Source: Asterias rubens (Eukaryota > Echinodermata > Asteroidea > Forcipulatida > Asteriidae). From it: a stretch of DNA of 64,000 nt. The stretch lies in contig NC_047063.1 in assembly GCF_902459465.1 (NCBI RefSeq), forward strand, positions 6,324,001-6,388,000, read 5' to 3'. Positions 35,801-45,615 of the stretch are shown here, in pieces; the stretch's first letter is position 1; each line of letters begins with the position of its first letter. Below the pieces are notes generated by a model. It did not search any database. It was not told the origin of the DNA and saw nothing but the letters and a program-made list of their open reading frames with translations. The position numbers were made by a program, and so were the translations under genes.

Positions 35801-36910
35801 TTTGTATATACTCAGCGCCTTGAGTACCTTGTTTGGTAGATACGTGCGCTATATAAGACTTTGATATTATTATTATATTATTATTAGGTCTTGTAGAGTA
35901 GATATGTGGTAGACACATGTACTATTTTAGTTTCTGATATTTATTATTTGTACATGTACAGTATATAGTGTGTTTTCGCCAGAAAAGAAACGGTGCAGAA
36001 CTGTTAAATGAGTTGGACGGCCCTTGAGTTGCATATGTTTAATGCAAGGTTTGTTGCACCCTTTAAAGTGTTGGATTTCCCTCTCTCAAACACTCTATCG
36101 CATAGACGGCAGCTGGGGTCCTTCGTGCTGATCTCCTCTGTCTACGCTTCGTAGCTAGGTTCCAGAGTATGTCAACCTCGCTTGGTAAACCCAGTTTCTC
36201 GATCTAATTTGCAAGTTCGTTAACTGGTTTCTATTTTTTTCCCAATCAGAGCTGAGTTTTACGTCTTGCTGTGCATGGAGGACAAACCACATTTCCCGAT
36301 AGTGAAAGGGACATCCATTGCAGAAGAAGCACTGCGGACAATTGACAAGGTTAGAAATGTAACAACAATTTTGACCAGCTTGTGATATCCATATGTCAGT
36401 ATTTTAATGATAAAATGTGTGTTAGCACTGTATACTCAGTCCATGTACTTCCCCGAGTCCTGTGAAAAAATATCACAGGCATATTACTCGGGTGGGATAT
36501 TTATTCTAGTCATTGTAAAAGCAGCGGTTAGCTGGGGATTGGAACCCACAACCTTGTGATTGCAAGTCCTGCAGTCTAACCACTGGACCATGACATACAT
36601 GTACATGGTGCAGGGTGGTAGTTTAGTGTTAATTGAATTACTCATTTGTTTCTTATTGTTTGCTTTAACTTAACACTAGGAGATCTTCACTGCCAGTACT
36701 GGTTGTTTCCTACGTGGTTTGTTGTGTATTGAGCACATGGGTCGTCCCCATGGCTCAGCAGATGGTGTGTGCCTCAACCTACTCGCTGTAACAGACTTCC
36801 AACGAGAACTGAAGAATCCCAACTATATATGGCATCATATCGCTAACCCTGAACTCAAAACCGTCTTAAGGAGCAAAATACCATCGCAACATTGTCTCAA
36901 GTGTCCTTAG
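29837..36910 (+). CDS. NUDT18: Nudix hydrolase 18 (8-oxo-(d)GDP phosphatase)
   Basis: Six coding exons, GT-AG, phases consistent: 29843-30106, 31291-31417, 34072-34171, 35000-35140, 36250-36349, 36680-36910 (stop TAG). The product is 320 aa, near the 323 aa of human NUDT18. The Nudix box fits GX5EX7REUXEEXGU exactly at residues 79-101 (GRAEPNE ... REVIEETGL) and is split by intron 1. Other family marks are LIQEAKESC-GRWYLPAG before the box, GRLKTLNEADKESLQARW and the C-terminal GLLCIEHMGR with DGVCLNLL. Known NUDT18 hydrolyses oxidised guanine nucleoside diphosphates; the activity here is inferred. The start is taken as the ATG at 29843; an in-frame ATG at 29831 lies within the likely TC-rich acceptor (cut after 29836), so a 5' UTR exon is expected upstream. 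Introns hold T1 MITEs, a minisatellite, a foldback and a SINE pair. Confidence 0.95.
30218..30586 (+). mobile_element. TTAA MITE family T2
   Basis: TTAA at 30214-30217 and 30587-30590. Ends AGCCATTATACACTTTTGG and GAAAGTGTCCAATGGCT. The 3' half shares ATTTTCACAGGTTTGTTATTTTAT with T1, so T2 is a diverged relative. A second copy is at 52476-52820. In NUDT18 intron 1. Confidence 0.85.
30695..30842 (-). mobile_element. T1 MITE fragment
   Basis: TTGTAAAGGCAG, TTATTGTCAAAGACCAG, CACTTGGTGTATCCCAACA and TTGAACTCAGTTGGTCATC are the outer part of a T1 element. It is cut off by the T1 copy that starts at 30847. Confidence 0.75.
30847..31222 (+). mobile_element. T1 MITE
   Basis: TTAA at 30843-30846 and 31223-31226; complete with internal palindrome (TTGATTTCAAGACCTCA ... 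TGAGTTCTCGAAATCAA). It ends 68 bp before NUDT18 exon 2. Confidence 0.92.
31440..32120. repeat. 21-bp minisatellite in NUDT18 intron 2
   Basis: Irregular units of GACCAAGACCTGATGGTCCAA and shorter 12-bp forms (GATGGTCCAAGA). About 35 units. Starts 23 bp after the exon 2 donor. Antisense frames made of LDHQVLV repeats are artefacts. Confidence 0.92.
32278..32655 (-). mobile_element. T1 MITE
   Basis: TTAA at 32274-32277 and 32656-32659. Both ends read AGGCAGTGGACACTATTGG inward. The palindrome TGATTTCGAGACCTCA / TGAGGTCTCGAAATCA is intact. Confidence 0.92.
32944..33226. mobile_element. MITE with AGGGTGCATTCGATTA ends, copy 1
   Basis: Left AGGGTGCATTCGATTAC...AGCTTCCCCTGGTCGACCC and right GGGTCGACCCAGGGAAGC...TAATCGAACGCACCCT are inverted. 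The interior has GGGTGAGCCCCTG and GTGCCCCAAGTGACCCGC. An opposite-oriented copy lies at 36950-37200, just past NUDT18. Confidence 0.85.
33559..33698. mobile_element. CWG-family MITE, diverged
   Basis: GCGGATTTCACGAAACGCTAGGATTAATCC at the left and TTAGGAAGAGTTTGGTGTAATCAACGG at the right resemble 11395-11533. The ends are mutated and no duplication is visible. Confidence 0.6.
33699..33985 (+). mobile_element. 5'-truncated LINE fragment (RT C-terminus and 3' UTR)
   Basis: In frame: LDTNLLRVLLSHHSWGNRSF, then LWNSLPIKLRK and SFKNKLKSHLFEQA, the usual LINE tail (compare W-RLP...SFKSQLKTHL in the intact LINE). The 3' UTR holds GCGCCAGGAGTGTCACC and ACATTATAAG, shared with 46790-47000. Different family from the intact LINE. 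Confidence 0.8.
34502..34940. mobile_element. Foldback element with GTGTCTCAAAAAAAACT ends
   Basis: Arms of about 160 bp: GTGTCTCAAAAAAAACTATAC...TATGGACTCAACTTTCATATG at the left is inverted at 34770-34940 (TGTCATATAAAAGTTGAGTCC...GAGTTTTTTTTGAGACACCC). It fills much of NUDT18 intron 3. Confidence 0.85.
35160..35560 (-). mobile_element. SINE S1, left half of a head-to-head pair
   Basis: Minus-strand S1: tail ATT repeats at 35160-35175, body GGCGGACTCCTTCTC, head box B GGGATTCGAACCC and box A near 35545. Starts 20 bp after a NUDT18 donor. Confidence 0.82.
35556..35886 (+). mobile_element. SINE S1, right half of a head-to-head pair
   Basis: Starts within the head (TCATGACACTTGTGTCC) and continues to AGAGAAGGGGTTCGCCCCG, the stem-loop AGCGCCTTGAG...ACGTGCGCTATATAAG (35814-35850) and ATT repeats. 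With 35160-35560 it makes a long imperfect inverted repeat. Confidence 0.85.
36420..36505 (-). mobile_element. SINE S4 fragment
   Basis: TGTTAGCACTGTATACTCAG, CTTCCCCGAGTCCTGTG and ATTACTCGGGTGGGAT are S4 body sequence in reverse. The tRNA part is cut off. Confidence 0.75.
36525..36594 (-). mobile_element. tRNA-like SINE head
   Basis: On the minus strand TGGTCCAGTGGTTAGACTGC (box A region), a TTGCAATC loop and GGTTCCAATCC (box B). It lacks a matching acceptor stem, so it is a SINE or tRNA pseudogene and not a working tRNA gene. Confidence 0.55.
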
Positions 36911-36949
36911 AGATCTTCCTGATGGAAGGGATTATTTAAATATGATGGG

Positions 36950-37200
36950 TGTGTTCGATTAGCTTCCCTGGGTCGACCATGGTCTGCCCCGATACATTCG
37001 AATAGCTTTGACGTCATTCCAGGGGCTCACCCAGGTCAGCCCCAAGTGCCCTGCTTGTGGAGTGGGTCACGTGGGGGCTGGCCCCAGGTGCATGACGTCA
37101 CCATAAGAGGGTGAGTGATTGTTCGATTAGCTCTTGTCAGGGGCTCAGCCGAGTGAGCACCACGGGGTCAAACACAGGGAAGCTTATCGAACACACCCTA
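36950..37200. mobile_element. MITE with GGGTGTGTTCGATTA ends, copy 2
   Basis: Inverted relative to 32944-33226. GGTGTGTTCGATTAGCTTCCC and GGGAAGCTTATCGAACACACC are the termini. It begins about 40 bp after the NUDT18 stop, so the 3' UTR may read into it. Confidence 0.85.
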
Positions 37201-37281
37201 AGTTACTTACTACAAAGTGATCATATCACAATCTAGACCCCTTTTTACACTACTCCAGGCCTGATACTTCACAGAGTTTAA

Positions 37282-37660
37282 AGGCAGTGGACACTATTGG
37301 TAATTACTCAAAATAATTATTGCCATAAAACCTTACTTTGTAACAAGTAATGGGGAGAGGTTGATAGTACAAAACATTGTGAGAAACAGCTCCCTCTGAA
37401 GTATCGTAGTTTTCGCGAAAGAAGTAATTTTCCATGAATTTGATTTCGAGACCTCAGATTTAGAACTTGAGGTCTCGAAATCAAGCATCTGAAAGCACAC
37501 AACTTTGTGCTACAAGGGTGTTTTTTCTTTCATTATTATCTCACAACTTCTATGACCAATTGAGCTCAAATTTGCTCAGGTTTGTTATTTTATGCATATT
37601 GTTGAGATACACCAAGTAAGAAAACTGGTCTTTGACAATTACCAATAGTGTCCAGTGTCT
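37282..37660 (+). mobile_element. T1 MITE, reference copy
   Basis: TTAA at 37278-37281 and 37661-37664. The 17-bp palindrome arms at 37440-37456 and 37468-37484 (TTGATTTCGAGACCTCA) are perfect with an 11-bp spacer. The best copy for deriving a consensus. Confidence 0.95.
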
Positions 37661-37779
37661 TTAAATCTCCAGTAGAAGTTTACAATTTCCTCATAGGGTG
37701 CCTTCTCACCAAGGAGCAAATGCCTTAGTGCCCTTGCCCCTTCAAAATTGAAGCATACAGGGCTGCTACTCTGTTCCCC

Positions 37780-38060
37780 ATGAGAAATCTTGGGGTATAA
37801 CGTCAGCCCTTTCACACTTTGATCACATTACCCCTGATGTACCCCCAACAAATGAACAAACCATGGCAAATAGCCATCCCTGCTCTGGAGTAAAGGGTAA
37901 GCGGTAAAACCCTGTGGTATTCTTGAAACATGCACCGGAATCCTGTGGAATAGGGACCTAGGAGGGGACAGTGTGAAAGTGCGCCGGGGTAACCATGAGT
38001 CTTAAAAACTCATGGGGCCTCCCCAGGGTCAGAGATTCCAGTGTGAACAGAGTTCAAAGG
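37780..38060. mobile_element. MITE related to 29393-29722
   Basis: Shares CTGTTCCCCATGAG, GCCCTTTCACAC, AGCCATCCCTGCTCTGGAGTA and the end GGTAACCATGAG...GGGGCCTCCCC...GTGTGAACAGAG. Termini are less clear than in the other copy. Confidence 0.6.
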
Positions 38061-38459
38061 TGCACACTGCTGTTTCTTGATTTAAGGGAAAAACCTTGTT
38101 TCAATGGTTTTTATTTTATTCTTATTTTTAAAAATTCCATCTCTGTGTGTAGAACTTTAATCTTATATTTTGTTCTGCACATGTACAGTTTGATGTGCAG
38201 TTGATAAGACACACACCAGTAACACCTTATATTCATAGTGTGATTTGGTTTTGATAATCCTTTGGGACATCCCCAATCAGTTTTCTGATAAAAACATTGG
38301 TATCAGCTTTCAGTTTTTAACTTGAAGCTAGTGCAACAATTCTTGATGCTATTTGAAACTTTGTTGTACAAACAATGTACAATAGTTGACACTACAGCCA
38401 AAATACACAAGACATATGTATTAGTACATTACATATAGTTTGAGATTAAGTTGCCTGAA

Positions 38460-38590
38460 GCCGAATCCGGGCTCATACTTCTTGCAAATGCTTCGTGCGA
38501 TGCGATTTTCATTGCATCACAAAGGGTATTGATGGTTGCGTCACCAAAATTCGCTTCGCATTGGGAGGAATATGAACTGCGCTTTAATCA
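38460..38590. mobile_element. Short MITE with GGGCTCATACTTC ends
   Basis: GGGCTCATACTTCTTGCAAATGC and the inverted TTCGCATTGGGAGGAATATGAAC match the ends of 42163-42340. Internally shortened. Confidence 0.65.
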
Positions 38591-38599
38591 TAAACTGCA

Positions 38600-39540
38600 G
38601 GACATTCTAAATACATGTATCTCTTCCATATTCTCCTATACTGCTGCATCCATTTAGACATTATAATGTTCATATCCCCCCCCCTCCTCCCTCCATAATG
38701 GCCTTAAAAAAAAGTGCAGTTTGCAACATCGTGCTTTTGGAGTTTCCTTTATCGTAATCTCCACAAATGCCGAACTGTGTACAAGGAATACAAATATATA
38801 TATATTTGCAATATTTTAATGCTTATGTAACTATATTGTATATATGAAGTTAACTTTTATTTTTTAGGCTTAAAGATAGAGAGCCAATTGTTTTTTATAC
38901 CTTTCCCGCCTAGAGTTATGCTTATTTTTTTTCTTCTTTCTATTTTTGCATGAAGCTTTCAAAGTTCTGAAATACTAGAATTCCTAGTGTAGTATCTGAT
39001 ATGATTGACAAGTTAGACCCCTTATTTAAACCTTGCAAACGTTTTAAAGTATTTAATAAATCGGTTTAGTTATATAGACAGCTTGATGCATGGAGAAATA
39101 CATCTCAACAAGTAGTTTGAAACTTGATCTCATTTTGATGAGAATCTTAATTTCTGGGTACTTTTGTTATAATGCAGGCATGATATTTTTCCTACTAAAG
39201 TCTGATTTGCGATTTCTTTGCCTTTTGACAAATTAGCCAAATTGCTATTAAAATGTAGCCTGAAAAGTATATGAAAACCAATACCACATGTACTACACTA
39301 CAGTGTACATTTTGGTCTGCCCTTGTACTTAAAATTATCCTACTTTTTTCCAATGGCCAAATATCATGCCTGTCATGACCACAAGGAAATGAGTGTTATC
39401 ACAGTTCAAGGTGTTGCTTCATCTTATTCATGTAACAGGGTACAAAACAGTTAGTACCAAACAGTTAGTACCAACCCTTATTAGCTCTAGGCCTAGAACC
39501 AACCCTTAGTACATGTAGCTCTAGGCCTACGTACCAACTC
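38600..39540. other. No recognised feature
   Basis: AT-rich intergenic DNA. Near 39440-39540 CAGTTAGTACCAA and AGCTCTAGGCCTA are each repeated two or three times without a regular period. Confidence 0.5.
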
Positions 39541-39549
39541 TCATCAACT

Positions 39550-40115
39550 CCTAGTCATGGTGCAAGACATTCTTGTTGAGTTGGTAAAACTCGATGGTAA
39601 TAACATAGGCCGCATACACTCAACGCTAAACTTGTCGCGACGACATGTATCTCACTAAAAGAGCTGCTTCTGTGAGCCGCGATCCCGCTAGCCTGAACAT
39701 CCGACATCTCTCATCGAGGCTCAGGAAAAGCGTACCCCCTTCAATTTGCACCTTTTACCTAGGTTCATATGCAGACAACCGCAAGTGCAGCTGCCAAACG
39801 TCACCTCGGACCAATCGAAACACAGATATAGAAAGTTTACGTCACTGCACATTTATCCAATGAAATGATTGTATCCAATGAAATCAATGGTTCTGAAAAG
39901 CAAGTACCCATCTTATCCTTGCGGATAAAGACAGGGGCCCAGTCTACGACCGCTCCAGCAAGAGTGTTTTGAGTGTGGTTGGGTGATCTGGAAGCTTTCT
40001 AACAGCGCTCTCCATAGTTCATGTAGTAATGTGCGCAGCGAGTAGAACAGTTGTTAGAAGTGTGTGCGGGATCGCGATAGTTGAGTGAATAACAATGTCT
40101 TGCACCAAGACTAAT
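39550..40115. mobile_element. DNA element with GGTGCAAGACATT ends
   Basis: TAGTCATGGTGCAAGACATTC at the left is inverted at AATGTCTTGCACCAAGACTA on the right, about 560 bp apart. The termini match the 110-bp hairpin at 10380-10490. No transposase ORF. Confidence 0.65.
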
Positions 40116-40558
40116 CTACTCTAGTACCGACTCTTATCAACTCTAACCTCAAATGAAGTCCTCATCCAACAAACTTGCCAATCTTAGACACCTTTCTTTT
40201 TTGTTTTTTTCATTGTGCATGTGATTAAAAGTACATTATACCACAAATACATGTATACTCTAAATGGGTAGCAAAACTAACTTATGTCCTGAAATTGTGG
40301 GCACTTTGGAATAGTTTTCCCCAAGTTTAACTCGCAGTAATACTTTCTTGTAAAGAACATGCATGTAGTTATGTTTTCAAATAAATACTATGTACATGTA
40401 TACCTAGATGTAGGTAGGTTGTGAATGTTGCAGGGATTTTGTTTTCATTGAACATGATGGTATATTTGAACTCTTTAGTTAAGTGTGGCAAGAGGGTTGA
40501 CTTATCCAAATTGTACAAAGATAAAACACAAGTACCAAAGTCTCTTTTGCTTTACCTG

Positions 40559-40705
40559 GGGTCGATTTCACAAAGAGTTAGGACTAGTCCTAACTTGGGA
40601 CTAGTCCTAGAAGATATACAAATTGCATGGATAGTCCTAAGTTAGGACGAGTAACTGGTCCTAACTCGAGATGAGACTTGTCCTAACTCTTTGTGAAATC
40701 CACCC
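40559..40705. mobile_element. CWG-family palindromic MITE
   Basis: Direct CTG at 40556-40558 and 40706-40708. Ends GGGTCGATTTCACAAAGAG and CTCTTTGTGAAATCCACCC, with repeated TAGGACTAGTCC blocks inside. Confidence 0.88.
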
Positions 40706-40977
40706 CTGGACAATTTGTTTTGTTGTTGCTGTGCCTAAATTTCTCCCACTGTTTTGACCAAATTTGGAAGGGCAGTTTTTCCCCTGTATTGTTTTAAGAC
40801 ATACTCAAGACTAATTGCAGAACGGGATGGTCGCCTGAACATTTTGAGCTGGATTAAAGTTCTGGAGCACCAGCCCGATCAAACCCGTCCATGAAGTTCG
40901 GACCCTAAAAATTAACGTCCACTCCATGTTTTCCTACAGTTTAAGCCTGTTCGGCTACACTTTTCAGACATAGTGAT

Positions 40978-41157
40978 GGGGGTATATACCTTTATCGTGC
41001 TGCCTCCATCTTGGTCATGTTCCATATAACAATAATGAATGCTAATAATCATTTTGCAAATGGGAGCCAGACTACTTTGTTCTTCCAGCCTCGGTTTGAT
41101 TACATTGACATCAATGGGGAAAATTCAAGATGGCTGCACCGTGATAAAGGTCTATAA
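40978..41157. mobile_element. MITE with TATACCTTTATCG ends
   Basis: TATACCTTTATCGTGCTGCC...CCATCTTG and CAAGATGGCTGCACCGTGATA...AAGGTCTATA are inverted. Related to 6970-7146. Confidence 0.75.
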
Positions 41158-41445
41158 TCAAACACAAAAAAAAGAGACTACTCTGTTGTTTGTTCATTTT
41201 GCTTTATTGGCTACATGTATTATAGTTTTATTTTATACTTTAATAAAAAGAAAGTACTGATAAAAATATTTAGTCTTCTAATTTATTCATTTTAATCAAT
41301 GACGGTTATTCATTCAAAAAAAAAAAAAATTATAAAAGCGTGGCATTTTTATACTACAAAGAAATATTATAACACCCCACACAGTGTCACTGCAAATTCT
41401 TACAATATTGTCCTTCCACCTTGCAAATCTTCAGGTTATATTTAA

Positions 41446-41760
41446 AGGGACACTTTGCCTTGGATCGGGCGAGTTGGTCTTTGAAAAGCATTTGAAACCG
41501 TTTGTTTTGAAATGCATATAGTTAGAAAGATGTTTTAAAAGTAGAATATAATGATCCACACAAATGTGCCTCGAAATTGCACGCTTTTCCTTTTACGTTG
41601 TGAACTAACACGACACGCCATTTTGTGGAGTCAAAATTTAGACTCCATAAAATGGATGACAAGGGACCTTTAACTTTGATATCAAACCATTTATTCCTAT
41701 AGACCCATTGCACAATGCGCATCACACTCACACGCGCATACTCTGTCTGCCATTTTGGGA
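41446..41760. mobile_element. TTAA-associated foldback repeat
   Basis: TTAA at 41442-41445 precedes AGGGACACTTTGCC. The middle has CGCCATTTTGTGGAGTC facing GACTCCATAAAATGG. The right limit is uncertain; TGCCATTTTGGGAGTCAAC at 41749-41767 looks like another arm. Confidence 0.6.
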
Positions 41761-42162
41761 GTCAACATTGTGCACAAATACGACAAAAGATTTTACTCCC
41801 AAAGTGAAGCGCATAATTGTTCGGAGGTGCGTTTCATGTTGCACAAGGGGGTTATAGAACTCAATAGACCCCAGACATGCATAACACGAAACTCTTCAAG
41901 TTCGCTGAGGTCCATGCAAGTTTTTACGCACAAAGAATAGCTATCGTTCAATGATCTGCCTCCTCTTGCCTCAGGGATGTAGCTTCTTGCGAGTGTGACG
42001 TCATATACAAAGGGTCTACATGTATAGTGCTAGAAATAATGTAGGGAGCTTCAAATCTTAAGAGACCTGTCAGAAATTGGAAGACCACTCCCTGCATGAT
42101 GCTTATCCTGTATCAATGTGTCAAGTGAATCACAGTATGAACACTTGACAACTTGTCCAACT

Positions 42163-42340
42163 GCTAAAGCCCAGTTCAAACTTCCTACAAATGCAAATGC
42201 GATACAAATATATTTGCATTAAATAACTTGCAACAGTTGAACTGTGTTCAACTCCTGCGAAATATTCGCTGCGAAAACAGCCCTGTGACGTCAAATTTCG
42301 TATCACATTCACATCTGAAGGAAGTATGAACCGGGCTTTA
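42163..42340. mobile_element. MITE with AAGCCCAGTTCAAACTTCC ends
   Basis: Left AAGCCCAGTTCAAACTTCC...AATGCGATACAAAT and right TTCGTATCACATTC...GGAAGTATGAACCGGGCTTT are inverted; centre CAACTGTTGAACTG region. Non-autonomous. Confidence 0.8.
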
Positions 42341-42871
42341 ATGCTTATCACAGCTGTAGTGATCTATTGTTAAATGCAAGTGATGCAACAGCAATTTATT
42401 TGTACATTTGTATAATTGCAACATGCAATAGCAGTTGACTATTGACATGTGCTTCAGTTTTGTTATGGGCAGCGCCATCTTGTTTTGTCAGTTCTCTGCT
42501 TGAGGATGGTTTTTTGATGCAACAGTTCTTTGCTCCTTCCTTGGACTTGATAACTTGTTTTAAGCTTCATTAAGGGTTATCAAGAAAACCCTTATTGACT
42601 GTCATTACAACTGTGTACCACAAGACTTCGCTTTGAGTACTTTGGGGTGATTTGAAGCCTCATTGACCTGTGGAAAATAGACTGAACCTTAGCTGCAATT
42701 TGTGTGGTTTGCAGTTGGTTCTACTGTCGGTGACTGACACTTCGACAAGATGGATGGTCATATTTATCAGAGATTTTGAGTAAGTAAATTTACCGCTTTT
42801 TGTAAAACTTCACATCAATAGAAGAAAACTCGGCAAAAACTGCTAAAATTTCCCCTTTGGAGAAACAGGAA

Positions 42872-42985
42872 AAAGTTTCCGTATGGCGCCACCACTTTTT
42901 CATTCGATATGAAATAATAGTATCTAATAATGAGATATCCCTTTTTGTAAGAGTGAAAAACTGGTGGCGCCATATGGAAAGTTAT
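42872..42985. mobile_element. Miniature copy of the 19848-20906 element
   Basis: AAAGTTTCCGTATGGCGCC...CCACTTTTTCATTCG faces GTGAAAAACTGGTGGCGCC...ATATGGAAAGTTAT. It keeps only the ends and ATGAGATATCCCTTTTTGTA. Confidence 0.88.
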
Positions 42986-43356
42986 ATGAAACAAGAATAT
43001 TATCGGGAAAATTGATGTAGACCCATTAAAACCCCATCAGTTGTATAAAAGATTTGAAGTACATGTATAATAAAATATAGTGTTAACATTAATAATATAA
43101 AGACCGATACATACGCATGTACATGTATGAAATCAATTTACTAACTCTAGCGCATCATTATCAATCATAACTATAATAAAAATATGAAATACAATTTAAA
43201 AAGATTACGAGTTGGATTGGGTGCATAGAAAAAGCTTATTTACAAGCAAACTTAATTAGTGTACTGGAAGAGTTGACGTAAATGACGGCGCACCTACGGT
43301 ACTCTATCACTACTGTGACCTTATAACTGAACTCATTCATGGCTTTCAATTCTTAA

Positions 43357-43926
43357 AGACACTGGACACCTAGATGATAATTATTTTCAAATCTTAGTCT
43401 TCGCACTTGGTGTATCCTAACATAAGGCATAAAATAGCAAATCTGTGAAAACTTTGACTCATTTTAGGCATCGAAGTTGCAAGAAACAACAATTTTTTTT
43501 ATTTATCCGAGCTACAACGTCTCTGGATATTTTCAAAACTCTGCTAAAAACCCACCTATTCAAAATTTCTTATGATTGACTTTCTGTCTGTTTTTAACCA
43601 TTTATTTTTGCCAACACGTTTATGTAATTCAACATTTTAATTCAACGTACCCTTATTTCTTTCCAAGCTTCGTAATTTGTATTTTTGTTTTTGTTTTGTT
43701 ACTCTCTTTGTTTGTTTTATGCGCCTCGGAATAAGTTTAGTCTTAGATAGATGGCGCTTTATAAGTTTTAATTATTATTATTATTATTATTAATTATGTT
43801 TACTTATTGTTGCGAATTGATAGTACTTCAGCTCACTGTTGCCTGTAACCTTGCCTGTAACCAAGTCATTTTGTATGCTAACAAATAGCAATTGTTTTGA
43901 GTAATTACCAATAGTGTCCAGTCCCT
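43357..43926 (-). mobile_element. T1 MITE interrupted by a LINE fragment
   Basis: TTAA at 43353-43356 and 43927-43930. T1 sequence runs to AGTTGCAAGAAACAAC near 43490 and resumes near 43798. The interior palindrome was lost with the insertion or earlier. Confidence 0.85.
43490..43797 (+). mobile_element. 5'-truncated LINE fragment nested in T1
   Basis: In frame SLDIFKTLLKTHLFKISYD, then stop, is an RT C-terminus. The 3' UTR ends with GCGCC (43721) pairing with GGCGC (43753), TTTATAAG and about eight ATT repeats. The 3' stem-loop design matches the intact LINE. Confidence 0.85.
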
Positions 43927-44473
43927 TTAATACATGTACATGTAATCAATGGTCATCATGGTCATGTACAAGATGTCCAAAACCATAATTTCTTTGTGTC
44001 TGATTGCAATTTGATAACATTGTGAACCAGCTAGTTCAAACTAACCACTGATACAAATTATCAGACAATACATGTGTCCACTTTCCTTGTTTGATGCAAA
44101 AACTATCTACACTACTGTACTGACACAAATACACAAAATATAACGAGATTAAAAAATTCAAAATTTAAGATTAACACCCAGTAATATTTGACAAAAATTA
44201 AGATTTATTTTGGGCTAGATCAAGGCTGGTTTTTTTTCCAATTATAAAAAATAGAGAGATCATACATTGGCAAGGTTTTCATTTTATACACAATTGCTAT
44301 TTTGCGACCCTACTGCTTGAGGGTCACATAACTGGATTTACAGGTGGGAAGGCTTCAGACCAATCGGCTGATCATTGGCAGAGCTCATTTAGTTACGTTT
44401 TGTTTATAAATCACAAATTCTGTCCAAAATCCTTGCCAAAAATATTGACAAAATAGGGACACCGCCAATATAG

Positions 44474-44546
44474 GGCTAGATAGCTCAGTTGGTAGAGCGC
44501 CGGCACGTTAATCCGGAGGTCGTTGGTTCGAATCCCACTCTAGTCA
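44474..44546 (+). tRNA. tRNA-Asn(GTT)-like sequence, probably pseudogene or SINE head
   Basis: A 72-nt fold is possible: acceptor GGCTAGA/TCTAGTC (7 bp, one G-U), D arm AGCTCAGTTGGTAGAGC, anticodon loop ACGTTAA with GTT, and T arm with TTCGAAT. Against function: C instead of U at position 33, a mismatch closing the anticodon stem and one in the T stem. Boxes A and B are good. SSUH2 and NUDT18 are more than 1 kb away. Confidence 0.45.
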
Positions 44547-44791
44547 ATTCTTTGTTCAACCCCCAAATCCTTGCCGGTACACATTTAAGAGGCAATACCG
44601 TGAGTATCTGCGTCTGTCTATTTTTAAATTTGTTTTGTAATATTTGGAAATAACCAAACAAACAAACAAACAAACTCACCTATTGTCTGCTCAGTTGTCA
44701 GGATCAAATATTAATAGTCAGAGTTTAATATATTGTTATGTCATGCTTTCCAGTCAGGGATATTTTCTAAACCATTGAGAAAGACAACTAA

Positions 44792-44935
44792 TAGGAGACT
44801 TTCCAACGCTAGGCGGCAGCAGACATACCGGGTAAATTTCCATTGTTCACGTAGTTCTGAACATGCGCATAATTCTGAAAACATTGGATTTACCCGGTAA
44901 GTCTGCTGCCCTCTATCGTCCCAGAAAGTCTCCCA
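44792..44935. mobile_element. 144-bp MITE with TAGGAGACTTTC ends, copy 1
   Basis: TAGGAGACTTTCCAACGC at the left, GAAAGTCTCCCA at the right; internal CATACCGGGTAAATTTCC facing GGATTTACCCGGTAAG. Flanked by AA and TT. The same length as 53903-54046. Confidence 0.88.
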
Positions 44936-45195
44936 TTGACATAAAGAGTAAACGATTTGTATGTAATCATGTACAAAACATCGTGCTACTGCAACTCTGC
45001 AATGGTGGTGCAGCCAACAGCGGCGTACAGCACATTCGTGTGCAAGCTGAAACGTATCGATTTTTAAATTTGGGTTTCTATGTATGAAAGTCAGGCACAT
45101 AGTGAAGTCCTTATTAGTACTCCCTCACTGAGAGGCTTATATTTACCCTTTGAACTCCCAGGGAGTTGACCTCAGCTGATTTAAGGAATGATTAG

Positions 45196-45573
45196 AGGCC
45201 CCGTAGACACTATTGGTAATTACTCAAAATAATTATAAGCATAAAACCTTACTTGGTAATGAGTAATGGGGAGAGGTTGATGGTATAAAGCATTGTGAGA
45301 AACGGCTCCCTCTGAAGTAACATAGTTTTCAAGGATTCAAATTTCAAGGAATTTGATTTTGAGACCTCAGATTTAGAATTTGAGGTCTTGAAATCAAGCA
45401 TCAGAAAGCACACAACTCCGTGAGACAAGGATGTTTTTTTCTTTCATTGTTATCTGGCAAATTCAACGACCAATTGAGCTAAAATGTTTACAGGATTGTT
45501 ATGTTATGCATATGTTGAGATACACCAAGTGAGAAGACTGGTCTTTGACAATTACCAATAGTGTCCAGTGTCT
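45196..45573 (+). mobile_element. T1 MITE in the SSUH2 3' UTR region
   Basis: The right end CCAATAGTGTCCAGTGTCT is followed by TTAA at 45574-45577. The left end is mutated (AGGCCCCGTAGACACTATTGG). It begins 42 bp downstream of the SSUH2 stop on the minus strand. Confidence 0.88.
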
Positions 45574-45615
45574 TTAAGGATTGATTAAAGGCCCCCATAA
45601 GCCAAACTATTTCTT

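Noticed and set aside
39645..39863. 72-codon frame between NUDT18 and SSUH2
   Set aside because: It lies within a 560-bp element bounded by GGTGCAAGACATT inverted ends and shows no homology that I recognise.
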